A stretch of 64,000 nt of DNA. Origin: a virus. Made by a program: the position numbers and the translations under genes. The notes beneath the pieces were generated by a model. It was not told the DNA's origin. It saw nothing but the letters and a program-made list of their open reading frames with translations, and did not search any database. Every line of letters starts with the position of its first letter. The first letter of the stretch is position 1. Below, piece after piece: positions 9,007 through 17,752 of this stretch. The stretch spans positions 1 to 64,000 of the IMG/VR virus record IMGVR_UViG_3300009149_000020. One strand, 5' to 3'.

Positions 9007-9489
9007 ATGTATTACCCCTACGGGCTAACATTACCTATAGAATTTGTACCTTATCAAGAAAAAATTAATGCAATTATTAATAAATATGTAACTGGTGATT
9101 TTATACATAGTGGCCGTGAAGAAGCACTTTTTAACATGGCTGCAAAGGCTCCATTAAATACAGACTTCGTTGAGAAAGAGGATAGTTTTGCTTTTGGTGT
9201 AGCTTGTACAAGATGTACACCTTTTGAAAAAGTGACTGAGCCTGAAGAACGGATTTTCTCTTTACTTGCAGAGATTCATTGTCTAAATGTTGAAATGGCT
9301 GACCATAGTCTGAATGCAATTAGAAGAGAAGCAACACGTGAAACAGTAGTACCGTTCTTTAGTTTAAATAAAGTTGTAACCATGTTTGATAGTGCTTACT
9401 TAGGTATGAAGAGAAGTAAGTTAGAAGCAAGACGCACAAAGCTTCTAACAATATTGAAAAAAGAAATACGTCAACTAAGTAATGTTTAG
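9007..9489 (+). CDS. Hypothetical protein flanked by two terminators
   Basis: 160 residues from ATG 9007 behind AAAGGAGGGCGGC. An earlier in-frame ATG at 8950 would make the protein read through the terminator hairpin and is rejected. It starts MYYPYGLTLPIEF and has helical segments; no known domain. It lies alone between terminators at 8953 and 9534, so its mRNA level can be set independently of its neighbours. Confidence 0.8.
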   Translation: MYYPYGLTLPIEFVPYQEKINAIINKYVTGDFIHSGREEALFNMAAKAPLNTDFVEKEDSFAFGVACTRCTPFEKVTEPEERIFSLLAEIHCLNVEMADHSLNAIRREATRETVVPFFSLNKVVTMFDSAYLGMKRSKLEARRTKLLTILKKEIRQLSNV

Positions 9490-9533
9490 AGTTTTTATTA
9501 AATGTAAAACTTCTAGTTTTACCCTCTCTTTAT

Positions 9534-9567
9534 AAGGATAGCTCTAATCAGCTATCCTTTTTTTTAT
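9534..9567 (+). terminator. Intrinsic terminator
   Basis: The perfect ten-base arms AAGGATAGCT and AGCTATCCTT enclose a six-base loop and are followed by a run of T. It closes the single-gene unit 9007-9489. The 44 bp before it (9490-9533) are A/T-rich and contain AAAACTTCTAGTTTT, a weak inverted repeat, with no clear promoter. Confidence 0.9.
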
Positions 9568-9592
9568 GCAAAAAATGTAAGGGGTGATGTGA

Positions 9593-10450
9593 ATGGCTTA
9601 TGAAAAAAGTAACAGTCAATTAAGTACTCAGGCAGATGCGCTATCTCGGTTGTTGGGACGAAGTCAACCATGCGTAATGGAGGTAAATCACCTTCTAACA
9701 TCTAGTGAACAAAAATGGATACCTACAGCTTTATTATTTAAGACTATGTTCGATTCTGGTCTTAGTATAAATGAAGCGTTACTTAATGACATGAAAGCAG
9801 GCTGTACACTGGAACGTATGCTATATGCGTTAGCTACTAGTGATCCTATTTGTAAAAAAGACAAATCATTAAAAGTTAAATTCTGTTATCATTTGTCTAT
9901 TGATTTTGTTGATCCCGACGTTTTAAAAACTAAGAGTGTGGTAATTGAAAGGTTAGCCTTAAGAAGAAAACCTGGACTAAGAGATCAAGTTTCAATTTAT
10001 GCTTTAAGCGATGATCGTAGAAGGGCTTATTACAATGAGAAGGGCTGGGCTGAAGCTAAAATGGACCCTAACTACTCGTTTAGAAGATTGTACTATGACT
10101 CTGTAAAATGGAAGGATTACGATTGGTACTGTGATAGAGAAATGGATTTGATAAAAGAAGGCATAACGTTGTGCCCTTCTTTTGTAAATACGGAAGGTTT
10201 GCAAAGGTTTGCGCTTAAGTTAACTACTAATAAAACAGGCATGGAGAAACTATTTTATACACTTTATTGGGCTACCAAGCATTCTCAGGCACGTTGGCAA
10301 GAAATCAAACCGCAGTTTATCAAGTTTTTCTCATTGTTGTCCCCTGCGCAAAATACTGCAATAATGTTCAGTACAAAAAAAGAATACATAAGAGAGTTCT
10401 TTAAGGAAGTGCTTGTTAAGCAAGAAATGTCAGAAGGAGGCTTGAAATGA
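9593..10450 (+). CDS. YY/W repeat family protein
   Basis: 285 residues. Two imperfect YY/W units ('DRRRAYYNEKGWAEAKMD', 'SFRRLYYDSVKWKDYDWY') lead into the core 'DREMDLIKEGI...CPSFVNTEGL', then 'LTTNKTGMEKLF' and a C-terminal segment with 'SPAQNTAIMF' and 'REFFKEVLV'. It is very close to the gene at 10771 and clearly related to 11996: the phrase 'KTG(M/I)' and the spacing are kept. The three form one subgroup with a longer N-terminal domain. Its TGA overlaps the next ATG (ATGA). Confidence 0.88.
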   Translation: MAYEKSNSQLSTQADALSRLLGRSQPCVMEVNHLLTSSEQKWIPTALLFKTMFDSGLSINEALLNDMKAGCTLERMLYALATSDPICKKDKSLKVKFCYHLSIDFVDPDVLKTKSVVIERLALRRKPGLRDQVSIYALSDDRRRAYYNEKGWAEAKMDPNYSFRRLYYDSVKWKDYDWYCDREMDLIKEGITLCPSFVNTEGLQRFALKLTTNKTGMEKLFYTLYWATKHSQARWQEIKPQFIKFFSLLSPAQNTAIMFSTKKEYIREFFKEVLVKQEMSEGGLK

Positions 10451-10626
10451 TTTATCGTGTCAAATATTGGCGGCAGGTTAATCCTGAGTTCGGCGAGTGG
10501 GTACATACTGGTTTGATGAAAAAAGAGCATGCAGAACAGTTGGCAGAGGATCTGTGTAACCGGCATGAGAAAGTCGAAGTTATTATTGATGAATCAGAAA
10601 AGTACAAGAATGTTAAACAACGTTAA
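10447..10626 (+). CDS. Small hypothetical protein (59 aa)
   Basis: 59 residues, start overlapping the previous stop (ATGA) and preceded by AGAAGGAGGC. The sequence begins MIYRVKYWRQVNPEFGEWV, has a helix 'KKEHAEQLAEDLCN' and ends 'KYKNVKQR'; mixed alpha/beta and very hydrophilic. Codon use and spacing fit the surrounding genes. Function unknown. Confidence 0.7.
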   Translation: MIYRVKYWRQVNPEFGEWVHTGLMKKEHAEQLAEDLCNRHEKVEVIIDESEKYKNVKQR

Positions 10627-10638
10627 AAGGAGGAAAGA

Positions 10639-10758
10639 ATGACACAAGAAATAATTACCTGGGCTGTGGTTGTTAATAACTCGTTTGAGTATCTTTTAAT
10701 TTTTGGAGTCATAGCATGTTTTTTCATATTTATTTATAAGATGGCGAGCATCAAGTAA
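10639..10758 (+). CDS. Small single-span membrane protein (39 aa)
   Basis: 39 residues behind AAAGGAGGAAAGA. After a short polar start it has one hydrophobic span ('YLLIFGVIACFFIFIYK'), so it should insert in the membrane. AAAGGAGGAAAGGT for the next gene follows its stop at once, which supports translation of the whole series. Role unknown. Confidence 0.65.
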   Translation: MTQEIITWAVVVNNSFEYLLIFGVIACFFIFIYKMASIK

Positions 10759-10770
10759 AGGAGGAAAGGT

Positions 10771-11673
10771 ATGAGTGCTTTCATAGTTGACCCTAATAAA
10801 AGTCCTATTGAGAATAAAGCGTTAGAGCTTGAAGGTTATTCTTCGGGAGCAGGCAATAGTTCTGCATTGACTTGTATAAATAATACCTTCAGCAATTCCT
10901 GGGCTCCTTTAGCCTTTTTTCTTAAATCCTTAGTGGACTGTGGCCTCACTATGCCTCCAGATATAGTTGCTACTTTGAAGACTTCTTCCCTTGAACTTGA
11001 AAGGATGCTTTATGTTTTATTGACTAAAGACATTGATATGAAGAAAGATCCTAAACTTTCTGTAAAGTTTTGTTATTACCTTTCTGGTGACTTTGAAGAT
11101 ATTGATGTATTAAAGGTACCTAGTATCCCTTTTCAAAGTGCTGTCCTTCAAGCAAAACCTGATATCTTATCAGGCATTCCTGTTGAACGTTGGTCTCAGG
11201 AAGAAAGACAGAAACACTATAACGCTAAAGGTTGGTCTTTAGCAAAGAATGATTCATTCTTTAAATTTCGAATTAATTACTATAGAGAGGACAGGTGGCA
11301 AGATTTTGATTGGTATGAAGACAAAGAAATGAATGTAGTTGTTCAAGGTATTATTAATTGTAAAGATTTTCAAAAGACTGAAGGCCTGACGAAGTTTGCT
11401 ACCAAACTTGCTACTAATAAAACAGGTATTACAAAACTGTTTAAAAAGCATAGATATAGACATCGTAGATGGGAAAACGGTAAATATGTTTGGAAGGAGG
11501 GCTGGTCGGATTATTGGGAACCACATAGACCCCATTACATTAAATTTTTCTCAATGTTTTCTACAGCACAGATAACTGCTCTAATGTTTCAATGTGATAA
11601 GGATTACGCAAGAGAATTCTTTGCAGATCTTTTAGTTTTAAGGAATCAGTCAGAAGGAGAAGCTAATGGTTAA
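10771..11673 (+). CDS. YY/W repeat family protein
   Basis: 300 residues, a close paralog of the product of 9593: 'ERLYVLLTKDIDMKKD'-like N-terminal region, then 'RQKHYNAKGWSLAKND', 'FRINYYREDRWQDFDWY', 'KEMNVVVQGIINC', 'LATNKTGITKLF' and the tail 'STAQITALMFQCDKDYAREFF'. An inserted basic-aromatic stretch (about residues 229-252, many Arg, His and Trp) is absent from its paralog. It overlaps the HTH gene by 8 bp. Confidence 0.88.
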   Translation: MSAFIVDPNKSPIENKALELEGYSSGAGNSSALTCINNTFSNSWAPLAFFLKSLVDCGLTMPPDIVATLKTSSLELERMLYVLLTKDIDMKKDPKLSVKFCYYLSGDFEDIDVLKVPSIPFQSAVLQAKPDILSGIPVERWSQEERQKHYNAKGWSLAKNDSFFKFRINYYREDRWQDFDWYEDKEMNVVVQGIINCKDFQKTEGLTKFATKLATNKTGITKLFKKHRYRHRRWENGKYVWKEGWSDYWEPHRPHYIKFFSMFSTAQITALMFQCDKDYAREFFADLLVLRNQSEGEANG

Positions 11674-11986
11674 AATCTTAGATAAACCGCCTACTAAGTG
11701 GGGAAAGGGTTTTAAAGAAATAATGGAAAAGTACGAAAAAGATCCAGGTTTTACAATAGAGTGTTATAGGAATGACATATGTGAAGAGTTACTCGCTACT
11801 TTAGAGATTGAACAGATACCTGTAGAAAGTCTTCATGAAAAGCTAAATGTATCAAAGACAACAGTTACTCGTTTTCTAAGAGGAACTCTTTCTTTTGAAG
11901 CGCACTTTGAGTTTGCAGCAAAAGCTTTTTGTTATTTAGGATATAGAACTTCATTAGAGATTACTATGTATAGACGTGACGAGTAG
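11666..11986 (+). CDS. Helix-turn-helix DNA-binding protein
   Basis: 106 residues. The segment 'IPVESLHEKLNVSKTTVTRFLRGTLSF' (about residues 50-77) reads as an XRE-like HTH: a helix, a turn at 'LNVSK', a recognition helix 'TTVTRFLRG', then a third helix. It sits among YY/W genes and overlaps the upstream one by 8 bp, so it may regulate this block. It is too short to carry a sensor domain. Confidence 0.7.
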   Translation: MVKILDKPPTKWGKGFKEIMEKYEKDPGFTIECYRNDICEELLATLEIEQIPVESLHEKLNVSKTTVTRFLRGTLSFEAHFEFAAKAFCYLGYRTSLEITMYRRDE

Positions 11987-11995
11987 GAGGTTTAA

Positions 11996-13030
11996 ATGAG
12001 TTCAAGTATAATTAATAAAACTTTTAAAAAGCTACAACGATTATTGTCCTCTGACGAACAAGGTTGTAACTTTCCTGATCGTACGATACCTACTAATGTT
12101 GAACGAAAATGTTTTACTACACTAATGATGGCGTTAAAAGAAATGGGTATACTAAAAATGCCTGCAGAAGGTGATGAGCACTATGAAGCTTTCAAGGATA
12201 TGAAAGAGTCTTCTGTGGTCGAAAAGCTTATATACACTATTATAACCGAAGACCCTGACATGGCGCTTGTTACTAATCCTGACATTAGATACGTATATTA
12301 CATGGCTAAAGGTTTTCCAGAAGAATGCTTAAAGGATAAGGCATCTGCAATAAAGGAGAGTGCTATAAGAGCGCATCCTAAATATATGAATAATGTAAAA
12401 GTATTTTATTCGTTAACTCCTACAGTACGAAGGGAGCATTACATTAAAAATGGTTGGGCCTTAGCAAAGAATGATCCATTCAATGAACATAGAATTGGTT
12501 ATTATAAAAGTGTTAACTGGAAAGATAACGACTGGTATGCTGATAAAGATATTATGGTGATTCTTAATGGAATCCATCATAGCGATACATTTGTTAAAAT
12601 AGATAACATAACTAAAATAATTAAAAAACTTGCAGAAACTAAAACGGGGATTCCTACGTTAATTGCAGGATACCGTTGTGATTTTTCATATTTAAACAAT
12701 CGTTTGGAGAATGGTGCTATTTATCTTCAGAGACCTGACAAGTTTTTTGAAAGTATTTCCGGAGCGCTTCGTACCTCTTATCGTGACGACTATGTTTATT
12801 TAGAACAGGAGTATCACAGTCAAGCAAAGGACAGGTATTTTGATAAAGTTGCTACGTTTCTTTCACAAGCAGATGAAACTTTATTATCAGTACTACTATT
12901 GCAATCAAAGGTAGCAGAGTTTAGACAAATTATTAAGATTGCTCTTGATAAAAAACAAGGCATTGAGCCTGAGCCTGCAAAAGTGCGTGATCCTAAAGGG
13001 AAGCTTAAAAGAAAATTAAATTTTACATAA
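11996..13030 (+). CDS. YY/W repeat family protein
   Basis: 344 residues, third member of the 9593/10771 subgroup. The shared order is the N-terminal helical part 'SVVEKLIYTIITEDPDMALV', YY units ('VRREHYIKNGWALAKND', 'HRIGYYKSVNWKDNDWY'), the core 'KDIMVILNGIHH', 'LAETKTGIPTLI', then the tail 'DETLLSVLLLQSKVAEFRQII'. A basic end (RDPKGKLKRKLNFT) follows. It is preceded by TAGGAGGTTTAA. Function unknown. Confidence 0.88.
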   Translation: MSSSIINKTFKKLQRLLSSDEQGCNFPDRTIPTNVERKCFTTLMMALKEMGILKMPAEGDEHYEAFKDMKESSVVEKLIYTIITEDPDMALVTNPDIRYVYYMAKGFPEECLKDKASAIKESAIRAHPKYMNNVKVFYSLTPTVRREHYIKNGWALAKNDPFNEHRIGYYKSVNWKDNDWYADKDIMVILNGIHHSDTFVKIDNITKIIKKLAETKTGIPTLIAGYRCDFSYLNNRLENGAIYLQRPDKFFESISGALRTSYRDDYVYLEQEYHSQAKDRYFDKVATFLSQADETLLSVLLLQSKVAEFRQIIKIALDKKQGIEPEPAKVRDPKGKLKRKLNFT

Positions 13031-13041
13031 GGAGGTTTATT

Positions 13042-13563
13042 ATGGTAAGCAAGAGAAGAGCATTACTCCCTAAGCAGCTAAAAAGAATCATTCCTGTAGA
13101 GTGGAAAGATGCTCGAGACTCTAGACTTGTAATCGCTTATTATCTAAGCACATCTTGGAAAGATTTTGTTTTCCATGAATCAGGATGTGTTCCCGTTCTT
13201 CTTGCATATTTTCGTTCGACTTCGTGGACAGATTTTAGATGGTATACTTGTAATATGCCTAGTGTTATACATGCAGGTTTTATGGAGTGTCAGACTTTTC
13301 TTATAAATGATGCCTTCTTCAAAGCGTTTGAATACTTCCTTGCAACTAGTAGTCTAATACTGTCACAACAAGGAGTCAAGCCACCTCTCGGTTATAATAC
13401 AGCGACTACAGGAGATCCTTATCCAAAGGATGTATTTAAAAATCTTTTTATGTCTTTTGATAGTGTAGTATTAGCTGAATTGTTATTCCACATAACTATT
13501 AACGAACATATTAAAAAGATTATGGTTGAGTGTATGGATGAAAAAGACAAACTGGAGGATTAA
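13042..13563 (+). CDS. YY/W repeat family protein, short
   Basis: 173 residues; essentially the family core without the long N-terminal part. Two units ('RLVIAYYLSTSWKDF', 'VLLAYFRSTSWTDFRWY') are followed by 'PSVIHAGFMECQTFLINDAFF' and the tail 'SVVLAELLFHITINEHIKKIM'. The phrase 'C.(T/S)FLIN(D/E).F' is shared with 15142 and 55852, defining a second subgroup. Its TAA overlaps the next ATG. Confidence 0.87.
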   Translation: MVSKRRALLPKQLKRIIPVEWKDARDSRLVIAYYLSTSWKDFVFHESGCVPVLLAYFRSTSWTDFRWYTCNMPSVIHAGFMECQTFLINDAFFKAFEYFLATSSLILSQQGVKPPLGYNTATTGDPYPKDVFKNLFMSFDSVVLAELLFHITINEHIKKIMVECMDEKDKLED

Positions 13564-14582
13564 TGCGAAGTATACGAGCATACTATGATATTGTTGTAAA
13601 TGCTGCTACGTTAGCAGGAGACACTCTTCAAAAGCCTCCTGACTCTTTTAAAACTTCTCGTAAGACTATAGAAAGATGTTTTTATGCAATTACATCTAAG
13701 GATGACGCTATGAGTGTCGACCCTAACCCTAATGTAAGAGCTTGTTATTATCATTCAATAGGTTGGTCAGATGGTGCAGCAGTAGGTGACTCAGCGGCTT
13801 ATATTAGAGAGCATTACTTAAAAAGTAGTGATAAGTGGCCTACAAAGATAGGAGACAAAGCAAGTCCTGTTGCTAAAGATAGGAGACGTTACTACTCTTG
13901 TAAGGGTTGGAAAGACGAGGATGCCAAGAAAGACGAAGATCCTGCAACAAGAAAGGCACATTATTCTGCAGGAAGGTGGCAAGACGCAGACGCGAAGAAA
14001 GATAAAGACAGTGGTGTAAGAAGATGCTACTATCAAGAGCATCATTGGAAAGATGAAGATGCTGGCAGGGATAAGGATGCTGGTATAAGAGAGGACTACT
14101 ATGCTAAAAATCCTCAAGACGTTAATGTAATACAATTTGGTAATGTCGAGCAGCGACGTAAATACTATAGGCATGTGGGTTACGCAACAGCAAAAGGAAA
14201 GACGTCTAAAAATGATTCTAATGCTGTTATTCGCTTACAATATTATAACAGTAGTGACTGGAGTGATACTGATTGGATAAAGGATACTAGTTTAACAGTA
14301 GTGCATACTGGTTTTAGAATAGCACCATCTTTTTTTATTACTGATGATTTTACGGAGAAACTCTTAACATTTCTAGAGTCTACGGACGGTGGTATTCGTG
14401 TATGCATTAATCATATGTTATTATTATCTCTTTTGCCTAGTAGTCTGCTTTCAGCGTTACTTTTAAAAAAAGGGTTGCCTGTTAGTGTGAAGGCAATAAT
14501 CAACTATGTTTTGATAATAAAAGTTAATCAGGAGAGTGAAGATGGACTTAGAGGTAAAACCGTCAATTTTCCTTTTAAGTGA
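13563..14582 (+). CDS. YY/W repeat family protein, most repeats
   Basis: 339 residues and the best display of the repeat. Between residues ~50 and 240 there are about eight units, the cleanest being 'RRYYSCKGWKDEDAKKDED', 'RKAHYSAGRWQDADAKKD' and 'RRCYYQEHHWKDEDAGRD'. The repeat is (I/V)RxxYYxxxxWxDxDAxxDxD, 20-22 residues. The core 'DWSDTDWIKD..LTVVHTGF' and tail 'PSSLLSALLLKKGLPVSVKAI' follow. Identical KKDKD/KKDED blocks suggest recent unit duplication. The 3' end overlaps the phosphoesterase gene by 41 bp. Confidence 0.9.
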   Translation: MRSIRAYYDIVVNAATLAGDTLQKPPDSFKTSRKTIERCFYAITSKDDAMSVDPNPNVRACYYHSIGWSDGAAVGDSAAYIREHYLKSSDKWPTKIGDKASPVAKDRRRYYSCKGWKDEDAKKDEDPATRKAHYSAGRWQDADAKKDKDSGVRRCYYQEHHWKDEDAGRDKDAGIREDYYAKNPQDVNVIQFGNVEQRRKYYRHVGYATAKGKTSKNDSNAVIRLQYYNSSDWSDTDWIKDTSLTVVHTGFRIAPSFFITDDFTEKLLTFLESTDGGIRVCINHMLLLSLLPSSLLSALLLKKGLPVSVKAIINYVLIIKVNQESEDGLRGKTVNFPFK

Positions 14583-15141
14583 TACACACTTCTTTCATTG
14601 GCAAATTACATCGAAAACGAATAGACCTGGAAATTGGATGAGACTACTATATGATAATTGGAATGATACCGTCTCAGACAATAATGTTGTATTGCATCTA
14701 GGCGATTTCGCTTTCATCCGAGACTTATACCAGTGTGATCGTTTAAAGGGTCTTAGAGGGCAGATTTTCATAGTAAAAGGAAATCATGATAGAAATTCTA
14801 TTAAATGGTTTAAAGAAAACTTAAATGTAACTGTATTAACTGAACCGATGGGTAAAAAGATTAGGCGAATAGTTTCGTTGTTTTATGAGCATGAAGGAAT
14901 ACGTTTTGTATTCAGTCATAAACCTTTAACAGCTAGGAGATGTGAAGGTTACAGGAAAAGTGGTTATGAGCTTGATACAACAATGTTTGATGTTAACATT
15001 CATGGACACATGCACAATAAAGTACCTTTAATCTGGAAGTCAGAAGATTCTGATAATGTGTTTGTGAATATTTCAGTTGAAAATCTAAACTACATGCCTA
15101 TCACATTACAGACTGTGCTAGACAAAGTGAAAGGAGGTTAA
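14542..15141 (+). CDS. Calcineurin-like metallophosphoesterase
   Basis: 199 residues from ATG 14542; a GTG six bases earlier is too close to its GGAG. All metal-binding motifs are visible in order: 'DTHFFH' near the N-terminus, 'HLGDFAF', 'KGNHD', 'FSHKP' and 'NIHGHMH'. This is the YfcE/phage phosphoesterase type. Likely activity is hydrolysis of phosphomono- or diesters with two metal ions; the substrate cannot be told. It lies inside the YY/W block and overlaps the preceding gene by 41 bp. It is a different branch from the SbcD-like protein at 58952. Confidence 0.9.
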   Translation: MDLEVKPSIFLLSDTHFFHWQITSKTNRPGNWMRLLYDNWNDTVSDNNVVLHLGDFAFIRDLYQCDRLKGLRGQIFIVKGNHDRNSIKWFKENLNVTVLTEPMGKKIRRIVSLFYEHEGIRFVFSHKPLTARRCEGYRKSGYELDTTMFDVNIHGHMHNKVPLIWKSEDSDNVFVNISVENLNYMPITLQTVLDKVKGG

Positions 15142-15927
15142 ATGACAGAAGGAAAAATCGTCACGGTCTTCAAAACAGAAAAAGAGTACAAACATTCCTT
15201 AACAAATACGTTCACTAATGAGGCTAATGCTGCAAAACAACTTGTTAAAATGCTCGAATTTGTCAAAGAATTTATAAAGCAGAAGGGCTACTGGCTTAGA
15301 TACCGTCGCGACCGCGACGTTACAACTTTCTCAGATTTTTTAGCTCTCAAACAAGCAACTGAATGGTGGGAAAGAGAAGACTACTATTCAGCTGTGCGTT
15401 GGCAAGATCTAGATTGTTTTACTGATAGTAGTGAGCATCTACGATATCGTGCTTTTAGACATCATTGTAGATTTGATTTAATGAAAGTAGACCAGGCTTA
15501 TACAATCAGAAAACACTACTATACGCAAACAAACTGGTTGGACAAGGATGCTATAAACGATGCTAGTGTTTACGTTATTAGATACGATTACTACAAACAC
15601 CATTCCTGGACAGATTTTTCGTGGTATGATGATCCTAATGAATATATTATTTGTGCGGGGTTTAAAGAGTGTACAACTTTTTTAATCAATGAACGCTTTT
15701 TTAATATGTTAGGAAGATATGTTATGTGTAAACGTACTGCTTCGCACAAGATTCAGCAACTACTACCACACATACCAGCGGAAGTGATAAAACTTCTTCT
15801 TTTCAAACAGATTCAAACTAAAGCTGTTAGAAATATCTTAGAACAGAGTTTAAAAACAAGAGCCAAGGAGGAAACAAATGGAAACCAAGAACGAAAAACA
15901 AAGACTAACTTTGCTGGATCGAATTAA
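15142..15927 (+). CDS. YY/W repeat family protein
   Basis: 261 residues. Units 'WWEREDYYSAVRWQDLDC', 'IRKHYYTQTNWLDKDAIND' and 'IRYDYYKHHSWTDFSWYDD' precede the core 'EYIICAGFKECTTFLINERFF' and the tail 'PAEVIKLLLFKQIQTKAVRNI'. It belongs to the 'FLIN' subgroup with 13042 and 55852. It starts directly after the phosphoesterase stop and overlaps the next gene by 50 bp, which is long for this window and suggests tight coupling. Confidence 0.88.
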   Translation: MTEGKIVTVFKTEKEYKHSLTNTFTNEANAAKQLVKMLEFVKEFIKQKGYWLRYRRDRDVTTFSDFLALKQATEWWEREDYYSAVRWQDLDCFTDSSEHLRYRAFRHHCRFDLMKVDQAYTIRKHYYTQTNWLDKDAINDASVYVIRYDYYKHHSWTDFSWYDDPNEYIICAGFKECTTFLINERFFNMLGRYVMCKRTASHKIQQLLPHIPAEVIKLLLFKQIQTKAVRNILEQSLKTRAKEETNGNQERKTKTNFAGSN

Positions 15928-16780
15928 GCAAAGGAAAACACTATCGGGATTTGAACAAGGCATTGAAGCTTTTTATTTGATAAAAGCTTTCCCTGCTAAC
16001 GAAGAAGAGATACTGGAGACTCTCTGTCCTTATACAGATGCTAACTCTCTTCTCAGTTTTTCCATTATGTCAGGAAGATGTACGAAAGTTATCCCTATTG
16101 ACAAAAATCAGTCATCCCCTGAGTTTATAGAAAGAGTGAACTTTCTTTTAAATTGTAGGAGACTAAAGCATGGACAGAGCTTATTGGAAACTTCTGAAAC
16201 AAAAAGCACAACTGAAGCAGAAGGAGAGACAGAAGAAGCAGGCAAGCTATTTCATAGAGAGCTTGAAACACTGCGTCGCATTTATAATAATACTGTTCCT
16301 GATTCTGGAGCTTGTAGTTCAAGCCAGTTGATTCAGTTCCTTGAAGAGAATTATGATAAAGAGATGTTGAAAGCTTTGAGGACGGAGAAAGCGCTTAGTC
16401 CGTTACTCAAGTTTTACATTGCTGCTAAAACAGAAATGGAATTGAAGGCTATAACAACTGATCTTGAAAAGTGTGCAATTGAGGAACTAACAGAAGAAAT
16501 CAAAATGGAAGCGCATAGCTCTGACTACTTAGCGTGGCTTGTTCTTCTGTTTGATAAAATTGTTCCTGCACATGAAAAGTACTTGAATTCAGAGAACCGA
16601 TTATTTGTTGCAGCAGCTCATGTACGAATGGGTACAATTGAGACTGGGATTAAGACTGCAATTGAAACTGAAGACGACAATTTAAGAAAGGATTTGAAAC
16701 GTTGCAAACGTGTGATGGGAAGGATTACTCGCTATGTAGAACATCTTGAGGAGAAGCAAAAGGAGGAAGCTAATGGATAA
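15878..16780 (+). CDS. Hypothetical helical protein, paralog of 16773
   Basis: 300 residues behind AAGGAGGAAACAA. The region 'KQRKTLSGFEQGIEAFYL...FPANEEEILE' closely matches 'DGKRTLAAFEKGCEAFYL...FPEYEDDIVE' in the next gene, and both continue with a Cys/Ser-rich helical segment ('SIMSGRCTKVIP' / 'AVIAARFSKLIP'), showing a tandem duplication. Residues ~95-115 are Glu/Thr-rich and probably unstructured. No enzyme motif. It overlaps its paralog by 8 bp. Confidence 0.85.
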   Translation: METKNEKQRLTLLDRIKQRKTLSGFEQGIEAFYLIKAFPANEEEILETLCPYTDANSLLSFSIMSGRCTKVIPIDKNQSSPEFIERVNFLLNCRRLKHGQSLLETSETKSTTEAEGETEEAGKLFHRELETLRRIYNNTVPDSGACSSSQLIQFLEENYDKEMLKALRTEKALSPLLKFYIAAKTEMELKAITTDLEKCAIEELTEEIKMEAHSSDYLAWLVLLFDKIVPAHEKYLNSENRLFVAAAHVRMGTIETGIKTAIETEDDNLRKDLKRCKRVMGRITRYVEHLEEKQKEEANG

Positions 16781-17750
16781 GTTGAAAGAGAATTATACGT
16801 TATTTCGTTACCTTGACGGTAAAAGGACACTGGCTGCTTTTGAAAAAGGGTGTGAGGCTTTTTATTTGAGCCAACATTTTCCGGAATACGAGGACGACAT
16901 TGTTGAATACTTTGCAGAAAAACTAAACACTGCTCCAAGCTGTTTACAGTTTGCTGTCATAGCTGCAAGGTTTTCAAAATTGATTCCAGGATCGCATTCA
17001 TCTACTGTTCCGCTAAGTATGATTCGTTGTATAAATTTCTTTTTGTTACTTAGAAGTATTAGAACAGGTAAGGTGTTTGATGTTGCAACAAAAGAAAGAT
17101 TTGTGACATACTTTCCAGGATCGGGTTGTCCTTTGCTAATTTCTCCTACAGATACCTCAGCTGTATTTCAGTTATTGCGTTCTTCCAAAGATGAGTTGCT
17201 TGATATTCTTACAAAAACACAAGCAGCTACTAAAGCTGACCCAAATGCAGAATATTCACATGTTATGAAGGCAATTACAATTCTTGAGATTCTTAAGGAC
17301 ACTAAACTGGAAGATTTGCTGCTTATAAATGATGATACTCACATTCTCATGAAGTACTATCTTCTGACAAAAAGAAAAGCACCACTTAGTGATTTTGTAG
17401 TGCATTCTAAAAAGGACCCTAATGCTACTAATGTTGCAGCTTTCCTTCTTTTGGTATTTGATCAGGTTGATCTTGATTTCTTTGAGTATATAAGTGAGAC
17501 AAACTTATATGATGTAGCTACTGATGGTGCATTAAGGCTTAGTATGTATATCAGATGCGCAAACAAAGCATTGTTTAGCGTAGGCATGATTGCTGAAAAG
17601 AAAGAAGATATAAGAAAGAAGATTGCAGTAACGTTGAGAGTTCAAAAAAGAGTAGATCGTTTTATGAAGAAAGATGGAGAAATTCTTACTCCTGAGGAAG
17701 AAGAAGAGATTGAGAAAGAGGTTGAAAAAGAAATGGCACAGGTAGGTTAA
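16773..17750 (+). CDS. Hypothetical helical protein, paralog of 15878
   Basis: 325 residues from ATG 16773 behind AAAGGAGGAAGCT; an ATG 27 bases upstream in frame lacks a site. The first 80 residues are plainly related to the preceding protein. Later parts diverge, and the C-terminus is a Glu/Lys-rich coiled coil ('PEEEEEIEKEVEKEMAQ'). Function unknown. Confidence 0.85.
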   Translation: MDKLKENYTLFRYLDGKRTLAAFEKGCEAFYLSQHFPEYEDDIVEYFAEKLNTAPSCLQFAVIAARFSKLIPGSHSSTVPLSMIRCINFFLLLRSIRTGKVFDVATKERFVTYFPGSGCPLLISPTDTSAVFQLLRSSKDELLDILTKTQAATKADPNAEYSHVMKAITILEILKDTKLEDLLLINDDTHILMKYYLLTKRKAPLSDFVVHSKKDPNATNVAAFLLLVFDQVDLDFFEYISETNLYDVATDGALRLSMYIRCANKALFSVGMIAEKKEDIRKKIAVTLRVQKRVDRFMKKDGEILTPEEEEEIEKEVEKEMAQVG

Positions 17751-17752
17751 TA

